Positions 55,389 to 64,000 of a DNA stretch of 64,000 nt are shown piece by piece. Each line of letters opens with the position of its first letter. Positions within the stretch are counted from its first letter, which is position 1. Source of the stretch: Cnuella takakiae (GTDB lineage: Bacteria; Bacteroidota; Bacteroidia; Chitinophagales; Chitinophagaceae); contig NZ_MTFE01000010.1 in NCBI RefSeq assembly GCF_001953305.1, positions 1,737,899-1,801,898 of the forward strand, in the 5' to 3' direction. Under the pieces are notes generated by a model, which saw only the letters and a program-made list of their open reading frames with translations, had not been told where the DNA came from and did not search any database. Position numbers and translations under genes: made by a program.

Positions 55389-56252
55389 ATGAACAAGAAT
55401 ATTGTACTGGGTATTGATATTGGTGGCTCGCATATTACTGCCGCCCTTGTCGACCTGCAGGCGCAGGCCATCATCCACCATTCACTGACACGATACCCTG
55501 TGAACGCAAAAGGCGACCAGGACGAAATTCTGCAGCAATGGACAGCTGCAATTGCCGATTGTACCGCAAAGCATCCTGTACAACCAGGAAAGATGGGCAT
55601 CGCCATGCCCGGGCCATTTGATTACCCAAATGGTATTTCATTCATCAGGGGGCAGGATAAATACGAAGCCCTGTACCAGCTGAATGTAAAGGACTTACTG
55701 GCCAAGAAACTGCAAATGGATGCCCGTGCTATTTTCATGATGAACGATGCCAGTTGTTTTTTGAAAGGTGAAGTTTTTGGTGGCGCCGCAAAGGGCAGTA
55801 CCCATGTGGTGGGCATCACGCTGGGTACCGGGCTTGGGTCAGCTGTACTCATGGATGGTGTGCTCCATGACGGGGATCTTTTTTGTATGCCATTCAAAGA
55901 GGCCGTTGCAGAAGATTATGTTTCGACCCGGTGGTTTATAAAAACCTATAAAGAGCATACAGGGATAGCAGTAAAAAATGTCAAAGAGTTGTACGACCGT
56001 GTGCCCGGTGATGACATTGCCATTTCATTATTTGCCGAATTCGGCAGAAACCTGGGTGAAGCTTTAGCGGCTTATATAAAAGGATGGGAGGTCCAAACCG
56101 TGGTAGTTGGTGGCAATATCATCAATGCCTGGGATTTATTTATGCCGGAAACCATCAAGGTTTTACAGGACCATGCTATTAAAGCTTTACCGGTGAAAGC
56201 AAAGCTGGGAGAGGAGGCTGCTTTGTTGGGCGCCGGCAGCTTATGCCTGTGA
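55389..56252 (+). CDS. ROK-family sugar kinase without zinc motif
   Basis: A 287-residue kinase. The N-terminal phosphate-binding motif is LGIDIGGSHITAALVDL, the second is VGITLGTGLGSAVLMDG and the adenosine motif is VVVGGNIINAWDLFM. The catalytic aspartate lies in MMNDASCFLKGE. The CxCGxxGCxE zinc cluster found in most ROK proteins is replaced by GDLFCMPFKEAVAEDYVS. Some Bacteroidota ROK enzymes share this loss. It has no helix-turn-helix, so it is a kinase rather than a repressor. Its place between GH92 and the end of the locus suggests it makes mannose-6-phosphate for the isomerase. Substrate not proven. Confidence 0.85.
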   Translation: MNKNIVLGIDIGGSHITAALVDLQAQAIIHHSLTRYPVNAKGDQDEILQQWTAAIADCTAKHPVQPGKMGIAMPGPFDYPNGISFIRGQDKYEALYQLNVKDLLAKKLQMDARAIFMMNDASCFLKGEVFGGAAKGSTHVVGITLGTGLGSAVLMDGVLHDGDLFCMPFKEAVAEDYVSTRWFIKTYKEHTGIAVKNVKELYDRVPGDDIAISLFAEFGRNLGEALAAYIKGWEVQTVVVGGNIINAWDLFMPETIKVLQDHAIKALPVKAKLGEEAALLGAGSLCL

Positions 56253-56616
56253 TTCCAAAGGGCTGGTGCTTATCTCACTGTCGTACCAGGGAGCAATTGA
56301 TTTGTACGATCCTATTCATTTTTGATATGCAGCGCCTTTTTTAGGATAACCCCAAGCTTGGCTCATTCGTAAACTTGAGGAGCATACATGCGGAGGGAGC
56401 GTGGCTACCGGCCAGACCAACATAAGCGTTCACCAAAAACCCTCCCTACCAGCTTTCGTCAACCAACAATAGCAGGGTAGTTAGCTGGGAGGTTGCTGAA
56501 CTATCGGGGTTTTTTGCAGGAATATTTGGGTAGTTTGCTGTTTAAGCTAAGGCGCTGACTGAATTACTGTTGAACAATTACAACAGATTGGTGTGATAAT
56601 TGTTGAACAGTTTTTT
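56253..56616. other. Intergenic after the mannan locus
   Basis: About 360 bases. An imperfect inverted repeat (AACCCTCCCTACCAGC ... GCTGGGAGGTT, 56438-56494) could end the mannan transcript, though the T run is short. No gene seen. Confidence 0.35.
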
Positions 56617-56877
56617 ATGAAGAAGGTGATGCTTGTTTTCCCTGATCTTGATCATTTGAATGATTATATTTTTAGTGAAAGACCCAAACATGCTTTTACA
56701 AAACGGATGAACCTTTCGGTAGTCACCTTCCTGGACGATGATGCCATCTTTTTAGCCGGCACTAAATACCAGGCGGAAATAACCTTTCTGGATCTTGGCC
56801 TTAAAAGCACCTATTTGGCGGACCGTTTTGTTCCGTTTTGTACCATTTACCCGCAAATCTGGGGTCAGGCTGTTTAA
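56617..56877 (+). CDS. Small hypothetical protein
   Basis: An 86-residue protein from ATG 56617 (a GTG at 56593 would extend it). MKKVMLVFPDLDHLNDYIF and FLDDDAIFLAGTKYQAEITF read like a compact alpha/beta fold; no signal peptide or membrane helix. Similar small proteins of unknown role occur widely in Chitinophagaceae, but I cannot name a family. Confidence 0.6.
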   Translation: MKKVMLVFPDLDHLNDYIFSERPKHAFTKRMNLSVVTFLDDDAIFLAGTKYQAEITFLDLGLKSTYLADRFVPFCTIYPQIWGQAV

Positions 56878-57756
56878 GAATTCTGCTCACTTTATTTTTT
56901 GATCGCACACCTGCTTGTACCGGCTGCATTTGTACAGCAACCAGGCTTTATTGTTTTTATCGCGGAGTACATGCTGCAGGTGCATGATCTGGACAAATCA
57001 CTTAACATAAAGCAAAGTGTAGAAAAATAGAAACGATTTTCCCTGGTCAGCCTCGACTGGAATTTGCCTTTTCAGGCCTGCTGCGTCCTTTTTAGTCCCA
57101 CTACCGCTGCTTGTCATTTCGACGCCTTGTTCTTCAGCAATTTTCCCGGTTATAAGCCACCGCTGCCTGATCATACTTCCCGCTCCACTTTTAAGCCTCT
57201 ATGTGTTTCCCACAGCCTGCCACCACGGTTAATCCCTGTACCCAACCAAGGTTCCACCGTGCTTTGCCAAAATATTTTTAAGCACCCTGGCCTTTTGATT
57301 TGGCAGTCTCCGGTGCCTGCCATCATAGGCAGGTACAGCAACAGGGCTACCAATCTTCCCGGTCGCTCTTACCGATACAGCTGATAGGGGATGAGTTTTC
57401 CGGCCGCTCTGTAATGAAGTGTGGTGATTGTTTTTTTTAAAAATTACCGTTGTTGTGTAGGCCCTTCTTAACGGTAGCTACCGTGTCGGTGATGGATTGG
57501 CTTTAGAAATCATATAAGATAACGGTAAGGAACAGTTGAATTCATGCACATATCCGGCAGTACACTGTTTATGTTATAATGCTTTAATAAGTAAAATCAT
57601 TTATCTATTAATCAGCATGGTTTAGGAAACCTCTCAGCAATCATTAAGATTTTCCCTTAGTCGGTCAGATTCAATCTTTCAGTCAAACTTTTTTTAATAA
57701 GTGTTGGTTTACTTTGTCCTGCCAACGAAATGATTTCGTTGCACCCCATCCAACCT
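56878..57756. other. Long intergenic region with a hairpin
   Basis: About 880 bases. A 9-bp stem (GTGCCTGCC-ATCATA-GGCAGGTAC, 57313-57336, one G-T pair) is the only clear structure. A 106-codon frame through 57064-57384 is Pro/Ser-rich and probably chance. The last 150 bases are AT-rich and should carry the promoter of the beta-helix gene. Confidence 0.4.
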
Positions 57757-60700
57757 ATGAAAACTATTTTACTCTTTGGAGTACTTGCACTTTGTGCAGG
57801 TGCTGCTAACGCTACCAATTATTACTTTGCTTCAAACGGCGATGATAACCGTACCGCCACGCAGGCATCCAGCCCGGCCACACCCTGGCGATCCATCAAC
57901 AAGTTTAATGCAATTGCCAAAACCCTTCGTCCCGGCGATACGGTGTTCTTTAAGCGAGGTGACATATTTACTGGTAATTTAAAACCTGTTACTTCTGGCA
58001 CCGCTACTGCTCCTATTGTACTTACAGCTTATGGCAGTGGCAGCAAACCTGTATTGAGTGGTTTTAAAAACCTCACCAACTGGGTTTCGGCAGGTAAAGG
58101 CATTTATGAGCTTACCGACTCCGGATTGCCCAGCCGCATCAACATGGTTACCCTTAATGGCAATCCCACAGGTATGGGTCGCTGGCCTAATGCAGATGCC
58201 ACAAATAAGGGTTATATGACCATTGAGTCAGCTACAAGTACATCCATCTCTGACCATCAACTAACATCGGCTACAAACTGGACCGGTGCTGAACTGGTAT
58301 TACGTTCCAGCCACTGGACCCTGGACAGGGTGCCCATCAAAGCTCATTCTGGCACCACCATAACTTTCGGTCAGGGCGCCACCTATGCACCCAAAGTGAA
58401 GTATGGATACTTTATCCAGAATGATGTCCGCACTTTTGACCGGGTGGGCGAGTGGGCTTACAATAGCAAGACCAAAAAGTTCAGCATGTACTTTGGTGCC
58501 AACAGTCCCGCGGCCTACACCGTAAAGGTCAGTGCAGCCCATGATGTGCTTACTCTTTTTGATGATAATTATTATACGATAAAGGATCTTGCTATCGAGG
58601 GCGCAAACGAGAATGGTGTTGATCTGTACTCATGCGATCATATTCGTTTGCTTGATTGCGAGGTACAGACCAATGGCATGAGTGGTCTTTATGCAGCGCA
58701 AAGCAAAAATCTTACAATAGAAAATAACGACTTCCGCCACAATGCCAACATGGCCATTCAAACACCTCTTGGTATTCGGAACCTTACTGTTCGAAACAAT
58801 ACAGTAAGCAATACCGGGATGATTGCAGGTATGGGAAAGAATGGCAGTGGTAACTACACCGCTATGATTGTATATGCCAGCAATTCGGTTGTAGAACACA
58901 ACAGGGTTACTAATTCGGGATACGCAGGTATCCGTTTTGATGGCGACCATATTACGATCAGGCAGAACCTGGTGCAGCATTTTGCAATGGTGCTGGGTGA
59001 TGTGGGTGGCATTTATACCTGGGGTGATGGTGGCCATGTAGGCCGGAAAGTGCTCAACAACATTGTACTGGATGGCTATGGAGCTAAAGAAGGCACCCAG
59101 TACAACACATCCCTCCATGCGTCTGGTATTTACCTGGATGACAATGCAAAGAATATTGAAATACGGGGTAATACTGTAGCCCGCTGCGGCCGCAATGGTA
59201 TTTACCTGCACAACACCCAAAATATCACCATCCGGGACAATACCTTTTACGATAATGCCAATACGCAGTTCCTGGTTACACACGACAATACCTTGAATTA
59301 TCCGATCAGGGGCATCAATGTAAAGAACAATATCTTCTTTGCTAAAGAAGCTAATGAGAAAACAGCACAATTGTTTACAAAGCTGACCGACATCAAGCTA
59401 TTTGGATCTATTGATAGCAACTATCACCTGCGTCCTTTAGATGAAACAGCAACAGTGCAGTCCATTACCAATTTATACACCAAATCATCCGTAACGCGCA
59501 ACTATACCCTGGCACAATGGGCAAGCGACTATACCTATGACCGCAACTCGCGCAAATCGCCCTATACTTTTGCTAAGGCAAATAAATCGGACAGCTTATA
59601 CTTCTTTGATTACAATGCAAGCCTCAGCGCCAAAACCATCAGCCTTCCAGGCAAGTATGCCGATGCAAAAGGAAACACTTATCATGGCAGCATCGTACTG
59701 CAGCCTTATGGTTCCGCTGTTTTGATGAAGATCGGTACCCTTTCTACTATCCCGGTTGTTTCGCTTACCACACCTGTTGCTAATGCATCCTTTGATGCAC
59801 AGGCTTCCATCAGGCTCACAGCCTCTGCTTCCGACCCGGATGGCATCAAGCAGGTTGCATTTTACAATGGTACCACCCTGCTGGGTACAGACAGCGCTGC
59901 TCCCTACGAGTTTACCTGGAACAATGTAGGGGCTGGCAAATACGAGCTTTCCGTTAAGGCAACGGATGCAAAAGGTCAGGTTGGTAACAGCGCTGCTGTT
60001 GCTATCCAGGTGGTAAATTCAAAGCCAGCTATTACGCTTCTTACTCCTGTTGCAGGCAACACTTATGAAGCTCCTGGAAGTGTGCGCATAGCAGCTGATG
60101 CCACTGATGATGATGGTATTGCCCGTGTAGATTTTTACGATGGCACCAACCTGCTGGGCAGTGACCATACCGCGCCTTATGAGTTCACCTGGAATGGTGT
60201 TGCTGCAGGCTCTTACAATGTTAGTGCCCGTGCCATAGATGTCAAAGGACATATCACGCAATCTGCAGTTGCTCCTGTTTCCATCATTAACCAGGCGCCA
60301 ACGGTAACCCTTACAAGCCCTGTTGCTGGCTCATCGTTCCAGGCTCCTGCCACCGTAACAGTTGCAGCCGATGCCAGCGATGCCGGTGGTATTGAGAAAG
60401 TAGCGTTTTACCGCGATGGAATTTTGGTGAATACGGACAGTATTGCTCCTTATGCTTTTACCTGGACCAATGCTGCAGGAGGTACATACAGCTTTACAGC
60501 TCGTGCTTTCGACAGGGATGGGCTGAGCACTACTTCAACTGCTGCCACTATAACCATTGCAGGTGACAAGCCTTTACTGATGCTGACGAGCCCCGTTGCA
60601 AATGCCAGCTATACAGCTCCCGGTTCGGTAAGGCTCACAGCTACTGCTTCAGACGCTGATGGCATCCACAGGGTTGAGTTCTATAAAGGCAATACCCTGC

Positions 60701-61437
60701 TGATCAGTGAAAGGGCTGCTCCTTACGATCAAACCTGGACCAATGTTGCTCCCGGTACGTACACCATCCATGCAAGGGCTTATGACAAACTGGGCAACCT
60801 TACTGTTTCAAACAGTGTAACCATCACTGTAAATGCAGCAACACAGAAAGCCACTGCCGGTAGCCAGCCAACGGTAAGCCTTACCAGCCCGGTAAACAAT
60901 GCCACTTACAAAGCACCTGCGTCTTTTGGTCTTATTGCCACTGCAGCAGACAATGACGGTATTGCCAAAGTGGAGTTTTACCGAGGCGCTACCCTGGTGG
61001 ATGTAGAAAAGATAGCGCCTTACTCCTGGAAATATGCCAACCTTCCTGCCGGTACCTATACATTCACTGCCAAAGCTTACGATAAGAAAGGCAATGTAAC
61101 CACATCGGCACCGGTAACGGTTGTGGTATACGATAATCTTACTGCTATTGCGCAGAACAAGGTAGCACTCACCTTCTGGGAGGAGACGCCAAAAACCGCC
61201 AGCATTTTCCCTAATCCCACTTCAGGTAATATCACCGTGCAATTGGGTTCGGTGGTGAATAGCCATAATGCAATCCTTTCCATTGTGGATATGCAGGGTA
61301 AAAAGGTATTGCACAAAACAGTTAGCATCTCCGGTACCAGCCTGCCTGTGAACGTTTCCAGCCTCAGCGCCGGCACCTATATCCTGACGCTTACAGATGA
61401 CAGGGTTTTAGGAAACTTCAAGTTTGTAAAGCAATAA
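57757..61437 (+). CDS. T9SS-secreted beta-helix protein with five Ig-like repeats
   Basis: A 1226-residue exported protein; ATG 57757 gives a clean signal peptide (ILLFGVLALCAGAANA before TNYYF). Residues about 20-640 form a right-handed parallel beta-helix: NLTIENNDFRHNANMAIQ, NSGYAGIRFDGDHITIRQN and ASGIYLDDNAKNIEIRGNTV, with an N-terminal PATPWRSINKFNAIAKTLRP segment, typical of polysaccharide lyases or carbohydrate-binding proteins. From residue about 660 there are five Ig-like repeats of about 90 residues (each V-LTSPV-ASxxAPxSVxLxAxASDxDGI--VEFY). The last 80 residues are a type A T9SS sorting domain: IFPNPTSGNITVQLG and SAGTYILTLTDDRVL. It is secreted and anchored or released at the cell surface. 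Catalytic residues are not identifiable, so substrate is unknown. Confidence 0.85.
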   Translation: MKTILLFGVLALCAGAANATNYYFASNGDDNRTATQASSPATPWRSINKFNAIAKTLRPGDTVFFKRGDIFTGNLKPVTSGTATAPIVLTAYGSGSKPVLSGFKNLTNWVSAGKGIYELTDSGLPSRINMVTLNGNPTGMGRWPNADATNKGYMTIESATSTSISDHQLTSATNWTGAELVLRSSHWTLDRVPIKAHSGTTITFGQGATYAPKVKYGYFIQNDVRTFDRVGEWAYNSKTKKFSMYFGANSPAAYTVKVSAAHDVLTLFDDNYYTIKDLAIEGANENGVDLYSCDHIRLLDCEVQTNGMSGLYAAQSKNLTIENNDFRHNANMAIQTPLGIRNLTVRNNTVSNTGMIAGMGKNGSGNYTAMIVYASNSVVEHNRVTNSGYAGIRFDGDHITIRQNLVQHFAMVLGDVGGIYTWGDGGHVGRKVLNNIVLDGYGAKEGTQYNTSLHASGIYLDDNAKNIEIRGNTVARCGRNGIYLHNTQNITIRDNTFYDNANTQFLVTHDNTLNYPIRGINVKNNIFFAKEANEKTAQLFTKLTDIKLFGSIDSNYHLRPLDETATVQSITNLYTKSSVTRNYTLAQWASDYTYDRNSRKSPYTFAKANKSDSLYFFDYNASLSAKTISLPGKYADAKGNTYHGSIVLQPYGSAVLMKIGTLSTIPVVSLTTPVANASFDAQASIRLTASASDPDGIKQVAFYNGTTLLGTDSAAPYEFTWNNVGAGKYELSVKATDAKGQVGNSAAVAIQVVNSKPAITLLTPVAGNTYEAPGSVRIAADATDDDGIARVDFYDGTNLLGSDHTAPYEFTWNGVAAGSYNVSARAIDVKGHITQSAVAPVSIINQAPTVTLTSPVAGSSFQAPATVTVAADASDAGGIEKVAFYRDGILVNTDSIAPYAFTWTNAAGGTYSFTARAFDRDGLSTTSTAATITIAGDKPLLMLTSPVANASYTAPGSVRLTATASDADGIHRVEFYKGNTLLISERAAPYDQTWTNVAPGTYTIHARAYDKLGNLTVSNSVTITVNAATQKATAGSQPTVSLTSPVNNATYKAPASFGLIATAADNDGIAKVEFYRGATLVDVEKIAPYSWKYANLPAGTYTFTAKAYDKKGNVTTSAPVTVVVYDNLTAIAQNKVALTFWEETPKTASIFPNPTSGNITVQLGSVVNSHNAILSIVDMQGKKVLHKTVSISGTSLPVNVSSLSAGTYILTLTDDRVLGNFKFVKQ

Positions 61438-61474
61438 GGTAAACTCCTTGTTTCTTTGGATTGGAACAATCACT

Positions 61475-61507
61475 GTCCCGGCTGGTAACAGGCCGGGACT
61501 TTTTTTG
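61475..61507 (+). terminator. Rho-independent terminator
   Basis: Perfect 8-bp stem GTCCCGGC/GCCGGGAC with a 9-base loop and a following run of seven T residues, 38 bases after the beta-helix stop codon. Confidence 0.85.
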
Positions 61508-61888
61508 TACTTCATCTAAAGTGCTTAACCAGTTTGTTTATGTCACCACCGACGGTGGCTTTTTACCCTTTTCAGGATCCGTTTTGTTGGTGGTGGGTTC
61601 CTGTGCATGATTCGCTAGCTGCTTAACAAGCTGCCCTGAAAAACAAGATGGAAGTTTTGATGTAGGAGTGGCGTTCTCAGTTGGCGGGGTTTGCTGATGT
61701 AGGTAGGGGCGCGGTTCATGGATAGGCTTTCCCGGTCCTTCATGGTCTGGCCAAAGCGTACGGATAGCTGTGTGGAAGGGGCGCTCATTAACTAGCCGCT
61801 GATCAAATTACCGGTGATATGCATGATCACTTCTGCCTTGTTGCGGCCATGGTTTTTCTTCCGATTGCTGCAGTGCTGCAGGGCAGGG

Positions 61889-61991
61889 GTGTTTGAAATA
61901 TGAATAGGTGAGCTTGCCGCTGAGCTTTGCCTGTGTATTTTGGTGTTTGAAATTTGTACTACTCTGTTTGATTTATACAGCATATTTCAAA
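61889..61991. promoter_or_regulatory. Three-copy TTTGAAATATG motif upstream of the RND operon
   Basis: GTGTTTGAAATATG (61889-61902) and GTGTTTGAAATTTG (61943-61956) are direct copies, and CATATTTCAAA (61981-61991) is an exact inverted copy of the first. The spacing is 54 and then about 35 bases, ending 57 bases before the adaptor start. Such arrays are often operators of efflux regulators. No regulator gene lies in this window. Confidence 0.5.
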
Positions 61992-62047
61992 TTTTGTTTC
62001 CTGACCTTTGCGGCTTCGAATAAAGACCTTTTCAAACCGCGAAACCA

Positions 62048-63229
62048 ATGATCAACAAAATTCGAAGCACTCCGGCTTTCGTGCTGGTGCTGCTTATCGT
62101 TTCAAACACCGCATGTAACAACAAGAAGGGGCCTGAAGCGCCAGCCGGAGCTGCTGCTGCACAGGTGCAGGAATATCCTGTTATAACCGTGCTTCCCCGC
62201 CAGACCACCCTGTTTACCGATTACCCGGCAACGATACAAGGGCAACAAAACATTGAAATAAGGCCCCGCATCGATGGTTATATTGAAGCCATTTATGTAG
62301 ATGAAGGTGCTGCCGTGCGTAAGGGCCAGCCGCTTTTCCGGATCAATGCGCCGCAATACGAACAAGAGGTGCGTACGGCACAGGCCGAGATCAAGATCGC
62401 CCAGGCCGATGTAAATGCTGCCCAAATGCAGGTAAATAAAGTGCGTCCGCTGGTGGAGAAAAACATCATCAGCAAGTACGAGCTGGAGTCGGCGCAATAT
62501 GCGTTGCAGGCCCGCCAGGCGGTGCTGGCGCAGGCGCAGGCCCGGCTGGCAAATGCCCGCACCAACGTAGGGTATACCACCGTAGCCAGCCCGGTGAATG
62601 GGGTAGTGGGTACCATTCCTTACAAGATAGGCAGCCTGGTAAGCGGCAACACGGTTCAGCCGCTGACCACCGTTTCCAATATCGGGAACATCTATGCCTA
62701 TTTCTCGGTTAATGAAAAACAATCCCTTGAGTTTGCCAAAGCCAACAAGGGTACCTCTATCCAGCAGCGGCTGGCTACCCTGCCTCCTGTAACCCTGATC
62801 CTGGCAGATGGTACCCCCTTTCCCCAACAGGGTAAGGTGGAAACGGCTAGCGGCCTGATCAACACCCAAACAGGCTCTGTAAGTGTACGGGCTACCTTTC
62901 CCAATCCAGGCAGCGTTATCCGCAGCGGTAGCAGCGGGGTGGTACGTATGCCCCGTACAGTGGACAGCGCCCTGCTGGTACCACAGAAAGCCACCTACGA
63001 ACTACAGGGGAAGCGCTTTGTATATGTGCTGGAGAGCACAGGTACGGTGCGGAGTACGGAAATTCGGGCGATACCCGCCAGCAATGGTCAGTTTTACGTA
63101 GTGGAAGCAGGCATCCGCCCGGGCGAAAAGATCGTGGTGGAAGGAGTTGCTTCGCTCCGTGACGGTGCTTCCATCAAGCCAAGGGCTATCAATTCCGACA
63201 GCCTTTACCAGCAGGCAGTACAGCCCTAA
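62048..63229 (+). CDS. RND efflux periplasmic adaptor subunit
   Basis: A 393-residue membrane fusion protein. The signal VLVLLIVSNTACNNKKG is a lipoprotein type. The biotinyl-lipoyl hairpin halves are IRPRIDGYIEAIYVDEGAAV and NVGYTTVASPVNGVVGTIP, on either side of a coiled coil (EQEVRTAQAEIKIAQADVNA; AVLAQAQARLANA). A beta-barrel domain (NIYAYFSVNEKQSLEFAKAN) and a membrane-proximal domain follow. It links an inner-membrane RND pump to an outer-membrane channel of TolC type. The pump gene begins 74 bases later. Hydrophobe/amphiphile efflux (AcrA-like) is the likely class; drug range unknown. Confidence 0.9.
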   Translation: MINKIRSTPAFVLVLLIVSNTACNNKKGPEAPAGAAAAQVQEYPVITVLPRQTTLFTDYPATIQGQQNIEIRPRIDGYIEAIYVDEGAAVRKGQPLFRINAPQYEQEVRTAQAEIKIAQADVNAAQMQVNKVRPLVEKNIISKYELESAQYALQARQAVLAQAQARLANARTNVGYTTVASPVNGVVGTIPYKIGSLVSGNTVQPLTTVSNIGNIYAYFSVNEKQSLEFAKANKGTSIQQRLATLPPVTLILADGTPFPQQGKVETASGLINTQTGSVSVRATFPNPGSVIRSGSSGVVRMPRTVDSALLVPQKATYELQGKRFVYVLESTGTVRSTEIRAIPASNGQFYVVEAGIRPGEKIVVEGVASLRDGASIKPRAINSDSLYQQAVQP

Positions 63230-63303
63230 GCTGTTCCTATTCCTTCCTGCCGGGGTTCCTGTTACAGATGCCCCGGTTTCTTCACTTAGCCTAACGAAAC
63301 ACT

Positions 63304-64000
63304 ATGTTCAAACGCTTTATAGAACGGCCGGTACTATCCACCGTTATTTCGATCCTGATTACCCTGCTGGGCGTGTTGGGTTTGACCAACCTGCCCATTT
63401 CCCAATACCCGGAGATCGCGCCCCCTACCGTGGTGGTTGCAGCTTCCTACCAGGGTGCCAACGCCGATGTGGTGATGAACAGCGTGGTGGTGCCGCTTGA
63501 AGAGCAGATCAACGGTGTGGAGGGCATGACCTACATGACCTCTACGGCCGGTAACGACGGCTCGGCTACCATCACGGTCAATTTTGCCCTGGGTACCGAT
63601 CCCGACCTTGCGGCAGTAAACGTACAAAATCGGGTGTCGAGGGCCACGCCCCTGCTGCCCCAGGAAGTAACCCGTGCCGGTGTGACCACCGCCAAAAGGC
63701 AAAGCAGCAACCTGCTGATCTTTACCCTGTACAGCGACAATCCTGCTTACGACCAGACCTTTTTACAGAACTACGCCAATATCAACCTGGTGCCCCAGAT
63801 CAAAAGGATCTCCGGTGTGGGTGATGCTTCGGTGTTTGGGCAAATGGAATACTCCATGCGCATTTGGCTCAAACCCGATGTAATGGCAGCCTATGGACTG
63901 GTACCAGGGGATATCAGCGCAGCCCTGGCCGAACAAAACGTGGAAGCTGCACCGGGCCAGTTTGGCGAACAGGGCTCCCAGTCATTTCAGTATGTTATTA
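63304..64000 (+). CDS. RND efflux pump permease (AcrB-like), 5' part
   Basis: The first 232 residues of a hydrophobe/amphiphile efflux pump that runs past the window end. MFKRFIERPVLSTVISILIT is the first membrane helix; LPISQYPEIAPPTVVVAASY, NVQNRVSRATPLLPQEVTRA and GVGDASVFGQMEYSMRIWL are porter-domain motifs of AcrB-type proteins. ATG 63304 is the natural start. Together with the adaptor it forms a tripartite pump; an outer-membrane factor gene is expected beyond the window. Confidence 0.92.
   Translation, partial: MFKRFIERPVLSTVISILITLLGVLGLTNLPISQYPEIAPPTVVVAASYQGANADVVMNSVVVPLEEQINGVEGMTYMTSTAGNDGSATITVNFALGTDPDLAAVNVQNRVSRATPLLPQEVTRAGVTTAKRQSSNLLIFTLYSDNPAYDQTFLQNYANINLVPQIKRISGVGDASVFGQMEYSMRIWLKPDVMAAYGLVPGDISAALAEQNVEAAPGQFGEQGSQSFQYVI

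Noticed and set aside
1-64000. CRISPR arrays or cas genes.
   Set aside because: No regularly spaced identical repeats and no Cas-like protein were seen.

Overview
The window comes from a Bacteroidota genome, most likely Chitinophagaceae or a close relative. The evidence is a SusC/SusD/SusE-like outer-membrane uptake set, a C-terminal type IX secretion (T9SS) sorting domain, lipoprotein signals of SusD type and Bacteroidota-style weak ribosome binding sites. Assignments rest on reading motifs by eye; no database search was run.

Left part (1-23 kb) is accessory DNA. It opens with a truncated IS3-family element on the minus strand. Then comes a run of hydrolases that mostly lack signal peptides: a NlpC/P60-like peptidase with a peptidoglycan-binding tail, an EndoU (XendoU-type) ribonuclease whose 3' end runs into a tRNA-like sequence, an M35 metallopeptidase fused to a lysin-type M15-like domain, an M4/M36-type metallopeptidase and a NlpC/P60-GH75 chitosanase-like fusion. 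Inside this run lies a tightly packed unit: a secreted protein with a LysM-like end, an unrecognised 3118-residue protein, a five-helix membrane protein and the M35/M15 fusion. A decayed IS5-family transposase sits at 21.1-21.5 kb. Together this looks like an arsenal of cell-wall-, protein- and RNA-degrading effectors, which is an inference.

The middle part (23.6-33.3 kb) is clearly AT-richer. It holds a three-gene operon (sarcosine-oxidase-like flavoenzyme, flavin amine/L-amino-acid oxidase, M28 aminopeptidase with an N-terminal extra domain). On the opposite strand is a two-gene candidate anti-phage system: a 1034-residue protein with two DUF262 domains and a C-terminal restriction-specificity-like domain, and a 631-residue ABC-type ATPase.

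The right part (34.8-64 kb) has ordinary Bacteroidota composition. An AraC regulator is divergent from a DUF1080 protein. Next is an alpha-mannan utilisation locus: GntR/UTRA regulator, phosphomannose isomerase, MFS sugar porter, SusC, SusD, SusE-like, two GH76 endo-mannanases, two GH92 alpha-mannosidases and a ROK kinase. The logic is surface cutting of alpha-1,6-mannan, TonB-dependent import, periplasmic trimming to mannose, uptake by the porter, phosphorylation by the ROK kinase and isomerisation to fructose-6-phosphate. A large T9SS-secreted beta-helix protein with five Ig-like repeats follows, then the start of an RND efflux operon preceded by a three-copy inverted/direct repeat.
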